DNA from: Triparma columacea
Lineage: Eukaryota; Sar; Bolidophyceae; Parmales; Triparmaceae
NCBI GenBank assembly: GCA_030267965.1
Contig: BRYA01000031.1
Location: 6,379 to 49,252 of the forward strand
Reading direction: 5' to 3'
DNA: 42,874 nucleotides
The position numbers and the translations under genes were made by a program. A model generated the notes under the pieces. The model was not told where the DNA came from. It was given only the letters and a program-made list of their open reading frames with translations, and made no database searches. This document shows, piece after piece, positions 1-9,108 of this stretch. How positions within the stretch are numbered: position 1 is the stretch's first letter; the number at the start of each line of letters is the position of its first letter.

Positions 1-772
1 CTCTTAATTTGGTGTTAGGTAGTCGTACACTAGATTAATTTTGTGGTTAAGGATGTGCACTTGCAAATCGAAAATCGGAAAAATTGAATTGTCTATTTTA
101 TACCTACGAAATATATATTGTTATTAACAATCAATATTATAAACTAATTTAGTATATATGATAATATGAAACTTGTTTTGATATCTCAAGAATATAATTT
201 TAGTAATGTCTCAAATGTAACTTGATATATACAATTATTTCAAATATATACAACTTTAAACATTGTCGTATACTTATATTACCTAAATAAATATTTGAAA
301 TTTCTCAGGTGTAAAATATTTTGCTATATGGGTTTTTGTACTTTTTGAAATCAATAAAGTTAAATTTTAACAAACATTAAGATTTTTTGGTAACAACAAA
401 GAATTTAGAATACTTTTCAAAATGTTGCGAGCAAAGGCGATTTTGTCAGAGATGATGGTAAAGAAACTCTGAGATTGAGATTTAGATGTGTGTGAAGATT
501 ATTACTGAGTGGACATCTGACAGATTTTTGTTAATGACAAAGACTACTTGTTCGTTAAGAGCGTAACGGTTGTCAATATTCTTAGTCCTTCTTACGTCCC
601 TTGTAATTCACAAACCTATCGAACACTTCTTACCCTCTCCGACGCCACCAATCACCCAAACCACTCTGAACATTTCAACCCTCGTCCTCACAGCTGAAGA
701 TAAATGGCCTCAACGGTAAGGAAAAAGGGAAAGGAATTTGAACAAGCTTCAAGTTTTTGTCTCCCAACCCGT
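1..772. other. AT-rich region without a recognisable gene
   Basis: The first 420 bases are very AT-rich, unlike the C-rich coding sequence that follows, and have no long open frame on either strand. From about 580 the composition becomes pyrimidine-rich, consistent with the 3' flank of the minus-strand gene ending at 773. A short ATG plus splice-donor-like pattern at 704-722 lies here, but everything downstream of it is explained by the minus-strand gene. I see no RNA gene, transposon end or structured repeat. Confidence 0.5.
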
Positions 773-3700
773 TTACTTGATGATGCCTCTCATGACGAGA
801 TCCCATGCTCCCTCGCCTTCTCCACTTCCTTCCTGCCCTATTCCTTTACTCTCCCCTTCCGCCTGCCCCCCCAGCTGCCTCCCCTTGACCTTTTTGATGA
901 CGCCTAAGGGACTTGGGGGGACATTGTTCCAGCCTGTCGCCTTGATTTTTTCAACAGCTGCTCCACTTTCTCTCATCCTTATCTTGTCCCAGGCCTTCCC
1001 AATTCCCATACCTTCGTCTCCCTCGGTGCTCTTAGTAAGCAGTTCCCTCAGGATTTCAACGAGATCGGCCCTTCTTCCGCCCCAGTGAGTGTTGAGTAGT
1101 TCGATTCCTCTCTTTCCTCCTACGACCTCAACAGCTTCCTTCAGGACCTCGTCGAAATTCTCCTTGCCCTTCCTGCACAAGACCCACCTTTCCACCGCCC
1201 CCCCCTCCTCCCCCGCCCCCTCCCCTGCCTCCAATTCGACCATGAGCGCCACGACACCTCGCTCCCCCCTCTCTATTCTCTTGTCTCCCAACCACTCTAG
1301 TCCCTTGAAGCAGACTTCCCAGGCCCCTCCCCCTTGGACGCCAACAACCTCAACGACCTGTTCGTTTCCGCCTTCCATTGCCTGGGTCATGACACATTCG
1401 ATCCACCAAGGTTCCCTCACAACACCCTTCTTAGCCATTTCCAAAAGCCCCTCCCCTCCCATCTTACACACGGCCTCCACCAAGGCCGCGTCACCGACGG
1501 TCCCCATTCTCGCCGCCGCAAGTTCCCTCAGGAACCCTTCCCCGTCCTCTCCCCTGAATTCAACGAACTCCTTAACCCACAGCCCCTCCATGAATTCCCC
1601 TTCCTCAACTTCATCGGCGACCATCCTCATTAACTCTGTGTCCCCCATGATCCCCGCGCCCTCCCTAACTAGCACCCCCAGTGCATCCTCCTTCATCGGG
1701 AAAGCCCCTACGATTGCTTCCACAGCTCCATGCATCTTCCTCTTTGCAAGCTCCTTGCATATCATCCTCTTCCACGCTCCCTCTTCCTCGTGGGCTATGA
1801 AGTAGGCGTTCCTCTCTACGAAGCTCTTGACGTCTTCCTCCCCCTCCCCTTCCTTCACCATTCCTTCCACCCACCTCCTGGCGATACCCCCCACGAGGCT
1901 CCCTACTTCGGAGGTCTCCCCCGCCCCCATGTCACCGGTGCTCCTTCCCCTCCAAAGGTCAGAGGGCCCGAGGAAGACCTCAACGAAGGCTGGGTGGAGC
2001 TCAGGGTCGGAGGCGACCTTTCGACAGAGTTGTCGCGGCGGCATTTTGCGAGGGACGAATTCAGTCCCCTGGGGTAGTTGGAAGCGAAGCGACAATCGTA
2101 TCGTTGTTAGTTTCTACTTTTCACGCGAGGTTCCCTCACTTTGCACTAAGTTCTCCTTCCCCCCCCCCCTCTCCGTCCCCTTCGATTCCAAACTCTTACC
2201 TCTACAACCCCCCCCCCCGTCTGTGTCACCCCTAGCATTTCCTCTATCCCTTCCATGAAGCTCTCATCTAAGCTGTTAAGCGTCCCGTTAAGTCCTTTCC
2301 CATCATCTTCATCCTCCTCCCCTCCCTCCTCCTCTCCCCCTTCCTGATCCTTATCGACAGAGTAGCACATAATGACCTCCTTAATCCACTCCCTTCCCCC
2401 CCCCTCCTCCAGCCCTACGTTCTCGACCCCCAGGACCGCGACCGCCTCCAGTAGCAGTACGTTCGGCACCCCCTTAGTTTTATCCTCTTCGATCTTAGCA
2501 TGGTACAAAGGGTTGAACGTGTCAGCATTGCGTTCCGGCGTCCTCGTTTTGTCAGCCGTCTTCTCCTGCGAGTCCTCCTCGGCCCCTTTCTCTGTTCCTT
2601 CCCTTCCCCCCCCCACCTTCCTCGCTATCCTACCCAGTGCTTCCATGACACCTTTCCCCTCCTTCCCCCCCGTTTGCGGTGTTAGCGTGCTCGGTAGTGG
2701 GTTCGTCCCCTTCCCGTTAATCGCTACATACGGCACTCTCAATTTCGGCGTTGTTCCCCCCTCCCCCTCCTCCCCCTCCCCCCCCCCCGTCCATTCATTC
2801 CCTGTGTCCTCCCCCCACCCCTCCCCCCTTTCCCTTGCTCTCTCAACCTCCTCCCTCTCCCTAACCCTCTCAGCCTCCTCCCTCTCAACCTCTTCAACGA
2901 TCCCTCTCCCCTCCCCTTGAACGCACGTAAGTAAAACCTCAAGTTTCCCCTCCCCCTCATTCCATTTCATTTCCCTCCCCACAATCTCCCCTAATTCCAC
3001 AACCCCAACACCCCAAGTCTTAACCCCGTTAATACCAACGACGATATCACCAGGTGTAAGCATCCCAGACCTTTGCGCCGGACTACTCCTCCCGTCTGAC
3101 AGTGAGCATATTCTCCTAACCACAAGCATGGTCCCGCATTCATTCCTTCCCCTACTCCCCCCCCCCCCATCTCCTCCTCCGTATTGATCATACCGTTGTC
3201 CAGGTTGTGTGTTTGCGTATCCCATAACCCCCCCTCCTCCGATCCCCATCCCCATGCCCATGCCTTTCATAACACCTGCAGCCAGGTCCCCCGCTTCCAT
3301 TCGTGGTGGTGGTATGTAGAAGTGTACCCCTAAACTCGTATCCCATTCCTCCGCCTCGTCACCTGAGTTACTTAGGGAGTCCAAGTCAGATGAGGATGAT
3401 GTTGAGGAAGCTGGTGATGGTGAGGATGTTCGTGTTGGTGGTGGTATCCTCCTTAGTGTTGTAGTGTAGAGGTTAGGGAAGGATCCTTTTAGTCCTAGTT
3501 TAACTGCCATTGCCTCGGTCGATTCTAGGTCCGTACCGGTCTGTGAGTTCCCGGGTGAGAGGGATCCCTCAGACATGGCAAGGGAGGGAGCATTGTCCAG
3601 GATGGTTACGACGTGGGAGCCGCTAGTGCTACCTGGGGAACTATGGCCAACGCTTGCGACACCGCTTGTGGATCCTCCCATTGATACGAGCTTGCTTTGC

Positions 3701-4170
3701 ATTTCACCATCCTCTATCTTTGCTGTCCTGCTTCCTTTCCGACCGATCTTGTTGTGCTCATTATTGATGTTCTTGATATTCTTCATGTTGTCGTTATTCA
3801 TTCTCTCAATTTCACTTTTCCTCCTCTCTACCTCCCTCCTCTTTGGCTCAACAATTTTCCTCTTCCTGAGTTCTTCAACTTCTTTTGTTATTTCAGCCTT
3901 TTGTGTGTTTGGTGTTGCTCCCACAACATCTGAGTTAATTCTATTGCGTGTAGTAGTTGGGGATGTTGTAGGGGATATTGCAGGAGACATTGGAGGAGAT
4001 GAGTTCACACTATCTTCCTTCACACACTCCTCCTTCACATCACCCCCCTTCATACTATCCTCCTTCACATCATCTTTCACATCCTCCACATTGTTGTCCA
4101 CATTGTCCTTGTTTGCCTTTAGTGAGGGTCCTTCTGTCGAGGCAAATGTGATGGTTCCTGTTTTGTTCAT
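773..4170 (-). CDS. PDZ-domain protein with helical C-terminal region (two exons, joined by inference)
   Basis: Proposed exons are 4170-2200 and 2068-773, giving about 1088 aa. The first exon opens with ATG at 4170 and encodes a low-complexity Ser/Thr/charged N-terminus. A PDZ domain follows at about residues 340-417 with the typical GDIVVGING segment, then a charged linker rich in Glu/Arg and an acidic stretch. The second exon encodes a 430-residue, probably all-helical segment rich in Glu, Gly and Val; I do not recognise its family. The join uses a GTAAGAG donor at 2199 and a pyrimidine-rich acceptor ending at 2069, phase 0 on both sides. Without the splice the first frame stops at 2146 and the second has no ATG until 2044, so two separate genes remain possible. 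PDZ domains bind C-terminal peptides, so a scaffold role is likely, but the partner is unknown. Confidence 0.6.
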
Positions 4171-4850
4171 CTCTTTATGACTATTATACGATAATAGTGA
4201 TGATTATGGGATATATACGCACAAAGATTGTATAAAGATAGATGTATTGTATAAAATAGTAGTTGAAGTGTCAAAAATGTAGGCTAAATATTAGGTGGAA
4301 ATGTGGCCGAAAATGTCCAAATCAAAAGTCATGAAATTAGTCTCATTTAACGCACAAAAGAATATAAATGAAACTGTTACAAACATAGATATATCAATAG
4401 ACAATAACAGTGTAAGAACCATCACTAATCATGGCCCACAGGTTGAAATAACTCCCTCATCCTCATGCTCATCCACGCCCTCCCCAAACATTTGCTCATT
4501 TAATGCTAATTTAATGCTCATTTTACGCCCATTTCACCCCTCCCACAGCCACACTCACAAGACATTACATCACTCACAACACTTACCTTTCACAATACAA
4601 AGGGATTTGAGAAGAATAGATCAGTGTTTCAATCCAACACTTCCTACAATATTAAACCATCCTCAGAAGCAGATACTAAGTCATTCAATGTGAGTATTAG
4701 TACAAGTGTATACACATCCTTGGCAAGCGCTTGGCTTTGATTGGGTTGGGTTGGGTTGAGTTGGGTTGGGTCCCATCAACCACATCAGCCATAGCACACA
4801 CACACACACTGATACCCCCCCCCCCCTTCCCCCCACACCGCACTCCCACA
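4171..4850. other. Divergent 5' region, with a possible unplaced 5' exon
   Basis: AT-rich sequence lies between the PDZ gene (leftwards) and the methyltransferase-ankyrin gene (rightwards). A plus-strand frame opens at ATG 4301 and runs to a GTGAGT donor-like site at 4690. It could be the missing first exon of the downstream gene, but its phase does not fit the acceptor at 4851. It would fit a later acceptor ending at 4928. The Ser/Asn-rich product has no recognisable domain, so I leave it uncalled. Confidence 0.4.
4742..4772. repeat. Short TTGGG tandem repeat
   Basis: About six imperfect copies of TTGGG/TTGAG lie just upstream of the methyltransferase-ankyrin gene, probably in its first intron or 5' UTR. 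They are followed by a CA run and a long C run. Confidence 0.7.
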
Positions 4851-4851
4851 G

Positions 4852-6389
4852 AACTTCTTCAACTACCTAAAATCCCGTTCCAAATCCGTCCACATTTCCA
4901 TCTCCCCAACCCTCTCGCTCTACCTCAGCCCCACCCCCACCCCCCTCTGCTTCTGTGTCGTCCCCCCCTCCCCCTCCCCCTCTGCCTCCTCCTCCTCCCC
5001 CCCTGCCACCGTTCCCGCCCGCGTGGCAGCTTTAAGGAAGTCCACCAAGGCCCAAATCGGTTTCCCCTCCACCGCGCCCTCCTGCCAGTCCAACCCCCAC
5101 GGCTGGTTCTACCCTCCCCACCGCGTCATCCTCTCCCACATCCTCTCCTCCTCCACCTCGGAGGTGGTGGAGCTAGGCTCCTGGCTGGGGAAGTCCACAC
5201 GATTCATATCGGACCGCGCCCCTAACGCCGTGGTATACGCAGTGGACATATGGAGCAACGAATTCTCCCTAGCTGACGACCACTACCACGACGCCACCTC
5301 CTCCGAAACCGGTACCGGTAAGTCCCGTCTCGCCCAGGTGGATACGAACGCCGACATTTTGCACAACCAGAACCTCTACGATACGTTCCTCAAGACCAAC
5401 TGGGACTACAGGTTAGGTCACAGAAAGAACGGTGGCAACGGTGGCGTCGTGCCCGTCCGCACATACACTCTCGCCGGTTTGGATCTTTTGAAGTCCTACG
5501 GCGTGGACCCGTCAGTTGTATACATCGACGCCGACCACCACTACGAGCCTGCTTACAAAGACATTGAGAAGACACTCCAGAACTTCCCGAAGGCCGTGGT
5601 TGTGGGGGACGATTGGGACTACGAACCTGTTAGGAGGGCTGCGAGGGAACTAGGTGAGCAACGGGATAAACAACAAAGTCAATATATTATCACACATTTA
5701 CCCTAACCCCCCCCCTCCCCCTAATCCCCCAAAATCCCCCCTCCTTCCCCTCCTTAGCCTTGAAGTACAACCGTCACCTCTACGTCGAGCAGGGGAAGTG
5801 TTGGTCCTACCTCCCCCACGGTACCGTCCACTCAGACCTCCAGCCTAGTCGCGACCTTTACACAGACACTATAGAGAACCAGGTTTCACACCAAAGGATC
5901 TACGATAACGTGGCTTCGATTATTATGTCGAAAGGACCTGAGGACCTAGCAGCAGTAACACGACATATTAATAAAACAACACCACCACTACCAAGGAACC
6001 TCGCAGGATCAGGACCAGCGTATAAGGGGAGGTCACTACTAATGCTCTGCGCGATCCATAACAAACCACAAACCCTTGATTATCTGGGTACGTACTTCGA
6101 TATTAACTACCGTACAAAGAGTAAAATGGAGACCGCCCTCCACCTAGCCGCATACTACGGCCGTGGTGTAATGGTTAAAAAATTGTTATCATTAGGCGCT
6201 GACTCTAAGTTAGTTAACGAGTATAATGAAACTCCTGTACAAGCTGCGGGACATAGTAAGGTGGAGGGAGCGAGGGAATGCGAAGGGATTATTAAAGGGA
6301 TGGAGGAAAGGATTAAGGGGAGGGGGGAGAAAAGATGTAGAGATGGTGAAGAGGAGAAGGGAAGGGAGGAGAAAAGGACTAAAGGGTGA
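4852..6389 (+). CDS. Class I SAM-dependent methyltransferase fused to ankyrin repeats (5' end uncertain)
   Basis: Exons used are 4852-5653 and 5758-6389; the 104-nt intron has a GTGAGC donor and CCTTAG acceptor in phase 1. The start is unresolved: the frame is open back to a stop at 4810 with no ATG, and a pyrimidine-tract acceptor ends at 4851, so one or more 5' exons are missing. The first part is low-complexity Pro/Ser. The methyltransferase core begins near 5060, with a motif-I-like ELGSWLGKST, the acidic YAVDIW strand, and DADHHYEPAYKDI plus VVVGDDW near the exon end. This resembles the Methyltransf_24 type of small-molecule or sugar methyltransferase. The second exon adds about two ankyrin repeats (GRSLLMLCAIHNKP; ETALHLAAYYGRG) and a basic Lys/Arg/Glu tail. 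The ankyrin part suggests substrate or partner recruitment; the substrate is unknown. Confidence 0.75.
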
Positions 6390-6472
6390 GAGTAGGGTGA
6401 GGTATGTTTCGCATTTAAAATGAACCTAGTTTTATTTATCAGACAGTGCCGTTCAACAGTGGCTTTAGAGAT

Positions 6473-7462
6473 TTACAGGAATTCCAGAATAACTCTCCAC
6501 ATAACCTTCGGGAGCCTCTTGCGTACCGCAGTTACCCCAAGTGTGAGCGATTCACCTCCGTTAGGGTTAGGGTAGGGTAGGGTAGGGTAGGGTAGGGGGT
6601 CCTCCAAGAGTGTCTTGAGGCAGGTCAGAACGGTGACGCGTTCACGTATGCGGTGCCACCTAGAATTGAGGAGGGCCTCGACAGTCGGCATATTTTGTGA
6701 GGCAGCGGCAGAGATTAGGGCAGTGCAGTTGTAGAAGCAGTTTGAACCGATAGAGACGGCAGGAGATAAATTGAGTTTTGTCAGGGCGGAGCATCCCCAG
6801 AAGACGCCAGAACTAACCGTGGTCACCGAGTCCGGGATTGTGATGGCTGCGAGGGCGGAGCATTCCCTGAAGGCATTATCGCCAATTGTTGTCACTCCAT
6901 CCGGGATTGTGATGGCAGCAAGGGAGGAGCATTCCTGGAAGGCGCAAGGGCCAATCGACGTCACTGAGTCCGGGATTGTGATGGCTGCGAGGGAAGAGCA
7001 TCCCCTGAAGGCGTTAATGTCAATCGTCGTCACTCCGTCCGGGATTATGATGGCTGCGAGGGAGGAGCATACGCAGAAGGCGCCATTGCCAATCGACGTC
7101 ACAGAGTCCGGGATTGTGACGACTGCGAGGGAGGAGCATCTGAAAAAAGCGCAGTCACCAATCGACGTCACTGAGTCCGGGATTGTGATGGCTGTGAGGG
7201 AGGAGCATCCGTAGAAGGTGTAATTGCCGATCGTCGTCACAGAGTCTGGGATGGTGATGGCCATGAGGGAGGAGCATCCGTGGAAGGCGCTACCGCCAAT
7301 AGATGTCACTCCGTCCGGGATTGTGATGGCTGCGAGGGAGGAGCATCCTCCGAAGGCGTTAGAGCCAATCGACGTCACTCCCTTTGCAAAAATCACCTCT
7401 GTGAGATGACGATCATAATAGAACTCCCACTTTTTGCCAGAATATACTGCTGATTTGGGCAT
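6473..7462 (-). CDS. BspA-type leucine-rich repeat protein, copy 1 (10 repeats)
   Basis: The single-exon 329-aa protein starts at ATG 7462 with MPKSAVYSG. It holds about ten 23-residue repeats of the form ITIPDxVTxIGxxAFxxCSSLxA, the Treponema/BspA-like LRR type (LRR_5), at about residues 20-245. The repeats are followed by NCFYNCTALISAA and a C-terminal segment ending RLPKVMWRVILEFL. There is no signal peptide or membrane segment. The family is often involved in protein binding or surface recognition, but no specific role can be read here. The C-terminal variable segment is partly encoded by a TAGGG-type repeat. The next gene is a tandem paralogue sharing start, end and promoter-proximal sequence. 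Confidence 0.85.
   Translation of the reverse strand: MPKSAVYSGKKWEFYYDRHLTEVIFAKGVTSIGSNAFGGCSSLAAITIPDGVTSIGGSAFHGCSSLMAITIPDSVTTIGNYTFYGCSSLTAITIPDSVTSIGDCAFFRCSSLAVVTIPDSVTSIGNGAFCVCSSLAAIIIPDGVTTIDINAFRGCSSLAAITIPDSVTSIGPCAFQECSSLAAITIPDGVTTIGDNAFRECSALAAITIPDSVTTVSSGVFWGCSALTKLNLSPAVSIGSNCFYNCTALISAAASQNMPTVEALLNSRWHRIRERVTVLTCLKTLLEDPLPYPTLPYPNPNGGESLTLGVTAVRKRLPKVMWRVILEFL
6561..6598. repeat. Telomere-like (TTAGGG/TAGGG)n tract inside coding sequence
   Basis: Two TTAGGG units are followed by about five GGTAG/TAGGG units within the C-terminal part of the first LRR gene. On the coding strand it gives a Tyr-Pro-Thr-Leu-Pro-type low-complexity segment. The paralogue at 7891-8733 has ordinary sequence at the matching position. 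Confidence 0.85.
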
Positions 7463-7890
7463 TTTGGGAAGGATTTGGGAAGGATGAAAGTAATAGTACT
7501 GACAGCGCTCGAGCTAGGGTAGGGAGTGAATGATTAGATGGAGAGAAGGAGAATGAAAGTTAGGTATTTGGAGCGATGTAGTTTTGTTGGGGACCAAATT
7601 TGAGCTAAAGCCTACAATTTGTTTGGATATGGTGTAGGTATTATTATCGTTGTTGGTGTTGTGAAGAGTTAGGTTGGTTGTGAAACGTAGCCAAAGTGTA
7701 TAATACAGTTTTCTTGACAAATTCTGCCCAAATCTCCCACCAAGGTTTTCCTCATTTTCCTCATTTTTCCTCTACTTGGTGAGAGCTACTCTAAAATAGC
7801 TCAGGGAGCAGCATGAGCACGTCGCTTCTGATAAGAGCTAAAGACTATGACACTTTTCTTGCCTACATTGTTCAACATTGATTTTAGAGT
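7463..7890. other. Intergenic spacer between the LRR paralogues
   Basis: The left half (to about 7710) is the 5' flank of the first LRR gene and matches 8734-8990. The rest, to 7890, is unique and non-coding. No RNA gene or mobile element is seen. Confidence 0.6.
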
Positions 7891-8733
7891 TTACAGAAAT
7901 TCCAGAATAACTCTCCACATAACCTTTGGGAGCCTCTTGCGTGCCGCAGCTCCCTGAAGCGCGACCACTCCATCTCCGTTAAAGTGCGAGTCCGGCTGGT
8001 TCTCCAAGTCGTCATTCCAGGGTGCCTTGAGGCAGGACAGAACGGCGACGCGTTCAAGTATGCCTTGCCACCTAGAATTGAGGAGGTCCTTGACAGTCGA
8101 CATATTTTGATCGGTAGCGGCAGATATTAGGATAGTGCAGTTTTTGAAGCAGTTTAGACCGATAGAGACGGCAGGAGATAAACTGAATATCGTCAGGGTG
8201 GTGCATTGGAGGAAGGCGCCAACGCCAATCGTCGTCACAGAAGCCGGGATTGTGATGGCTGCGAGGGAGGAGCATTCCCTGAAGGCGTAAGCGCCAATCA
8301 TCGTCAGAGAGACCGGGATTGTGATGGCTCCGAGGGAGAAGCATCTGCAGAAGGTGCCAACGCCAATCGACGTCACAGAGTCCGGGATTGTGATGGCCGT
8401 GAGGGAGGAGCATTCCAAGAAGGCGTAATTGCCAATCGTCGTCACTCCGTCCGGGATTGTGATGGCTGCGAGGGAGGAGCATTTGTAGAAGGCATAATCG
8501 CCAATCGTCGTCACTCCGTCTGGGATTGTGATGGCCATGAGGGAGGAGCATTCAAAGAAGGCGCCCTCACCAATCGTCCTCACTCCCTCCGGGATTGTGA
8601 TAGCTGCGAGGGAGGAGCACCCCCTGAAGGTGTATTCCCCAATCATCGTCACTCCCTTTGCAAAAGTCACCTCTGTGAGTTCATCATCATCAATGAAGCT
8701 CTCTTTGCCAGAGTATACTGCTGATTTGGGCAT
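7891..8733 (-). CDS. BspA-type leucine-rich repeat protein, copy 2 (8 repeats)
   Basis: The single-exon 280-aa protein starts at ATG 8733 with the same MPKSAVYSG N-terminus as its neighbour and ends with the same RLPKVMWRVILEFL. It holds about eight 23-residue ITIPDxVTxIGxxAFxECSSL repeats (LRR_5/BspA type), followed by NCFKNCTILISAATDQNM. It is two repeats shorter than copy 1, and the segment before the conserved C-terminus differs, lacking the telomere-like tract. No signal peptide or membrane segment is seen. The function is probably protein binding; the partner is unknown. Confidence 0.85.
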   Translation of the reverse strand: MPKSAVYSGKESFIDDDELTEVTFAKGVTMIGEYTFRGCSSLAAITIPEGVRTIGEGAFFECSSLMAITIPDGVTTIGDYAFYKCSSLAAITIPDGVTTIGNYAFLECSSLTAITIPDSVTSIGVGTFCRCFSLGAITIPVSLTMIGAYAFRECSSLAAITIPASVTTIGVGAFLQCTTLTIFSLSPAVSIGLNCFKNCTILISAATDQNMSTVKDLLNSRWQGILERVAVLSCLKAPWNDDLENQPDSHFNGDGVVALQGAAARKRLPKVMWRVILEFL

Positions 8734-9108
8734 TTTGGGAAGGATTTGGGAAGGATTTGGGAAGGATGAAAGTAATAGTACTGACAGCGCTTGAGGTAGG
8801 GTACGGAATGAATGATTAGATGGAGAAGAGGAGATTGAAAGTTAGGTATTTGGGCGATGTAGTTTTGTTGGGGACCAAATTTGAGCTAAAGCCTACAATG
8901 TGTTTGGCTATGGTGCAGGTAGTAGTATTGTTGTTGGTATTGTGAAGAGTTATAGATCGGTTGTAAAAAGTATACAGCCTATAATGCAGTTTTCTTGGCA
9001 AATAATGATCTCTCTCCAAAAACCTCCAAATGATTGGTTTGAGGTTTGAGGTTTTTGAGCCTTCCTCCAAAAAAGAAAACGTTTGTTCGTAAATGAAAAA
9101 AACCCCTA
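8734..9108. other. Upstream region of LRR copy 2 (duplicated flank)
   Basis: 8734 to about 8990 repeats the flank found upstream of LRR copy 1, so it probably carries the shared promoter and 5' UTR. 8990-9108 is unique and runs into the C-rich 3' end of the glycosyltransferase gene. Confidence 0.6.

Larger units (their letters stand above)
6473..8990. repeat. Direct tandem duplication covering both LRR genes and their 5' flanks
   Basis: The segment from the LRR stop codon to about 200-250 bp upstream of its ATG occurs twice: about 6473-7710 and about 7891-8990. The flanks match well outside coding sequence, with shared blocks such as GTAATAGTACTGACAGCGCT, TTTTGTTGGGGACCAAATTT and GAGCTAAAGCCTACAAT. 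Inside the genes the copies differ by about two 69-nt LRR units. Confidence 0.85.

Noticed and set aside
704..722. ATGGCCTCAACG followed by GTAAGG as a first exon on the plus strand
   Set aside because: It looks like a start plus donor, but no plausible acceptor exon follows; the next 3.4 kb is explained by the minus-strand gene.
4301..4693. Stand-alone 130-residue plus-strand gene
   Set aside because: It is AT-rich, low-complexity and without domain. It ends beside a GTGAGT donor, so it may be a 5' exon, but no phase-compatible join is certain.
6771..7409. Long plus-strand open frames with regular repeats opposite the LRR gene
   Set aside because: They are antisense shadows of the 69-nt LRR repeats. 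The periodicity comes from the coding strand, which has the ATG, the family consensus and the shared C-terminus. The same applies to 8206-8724.
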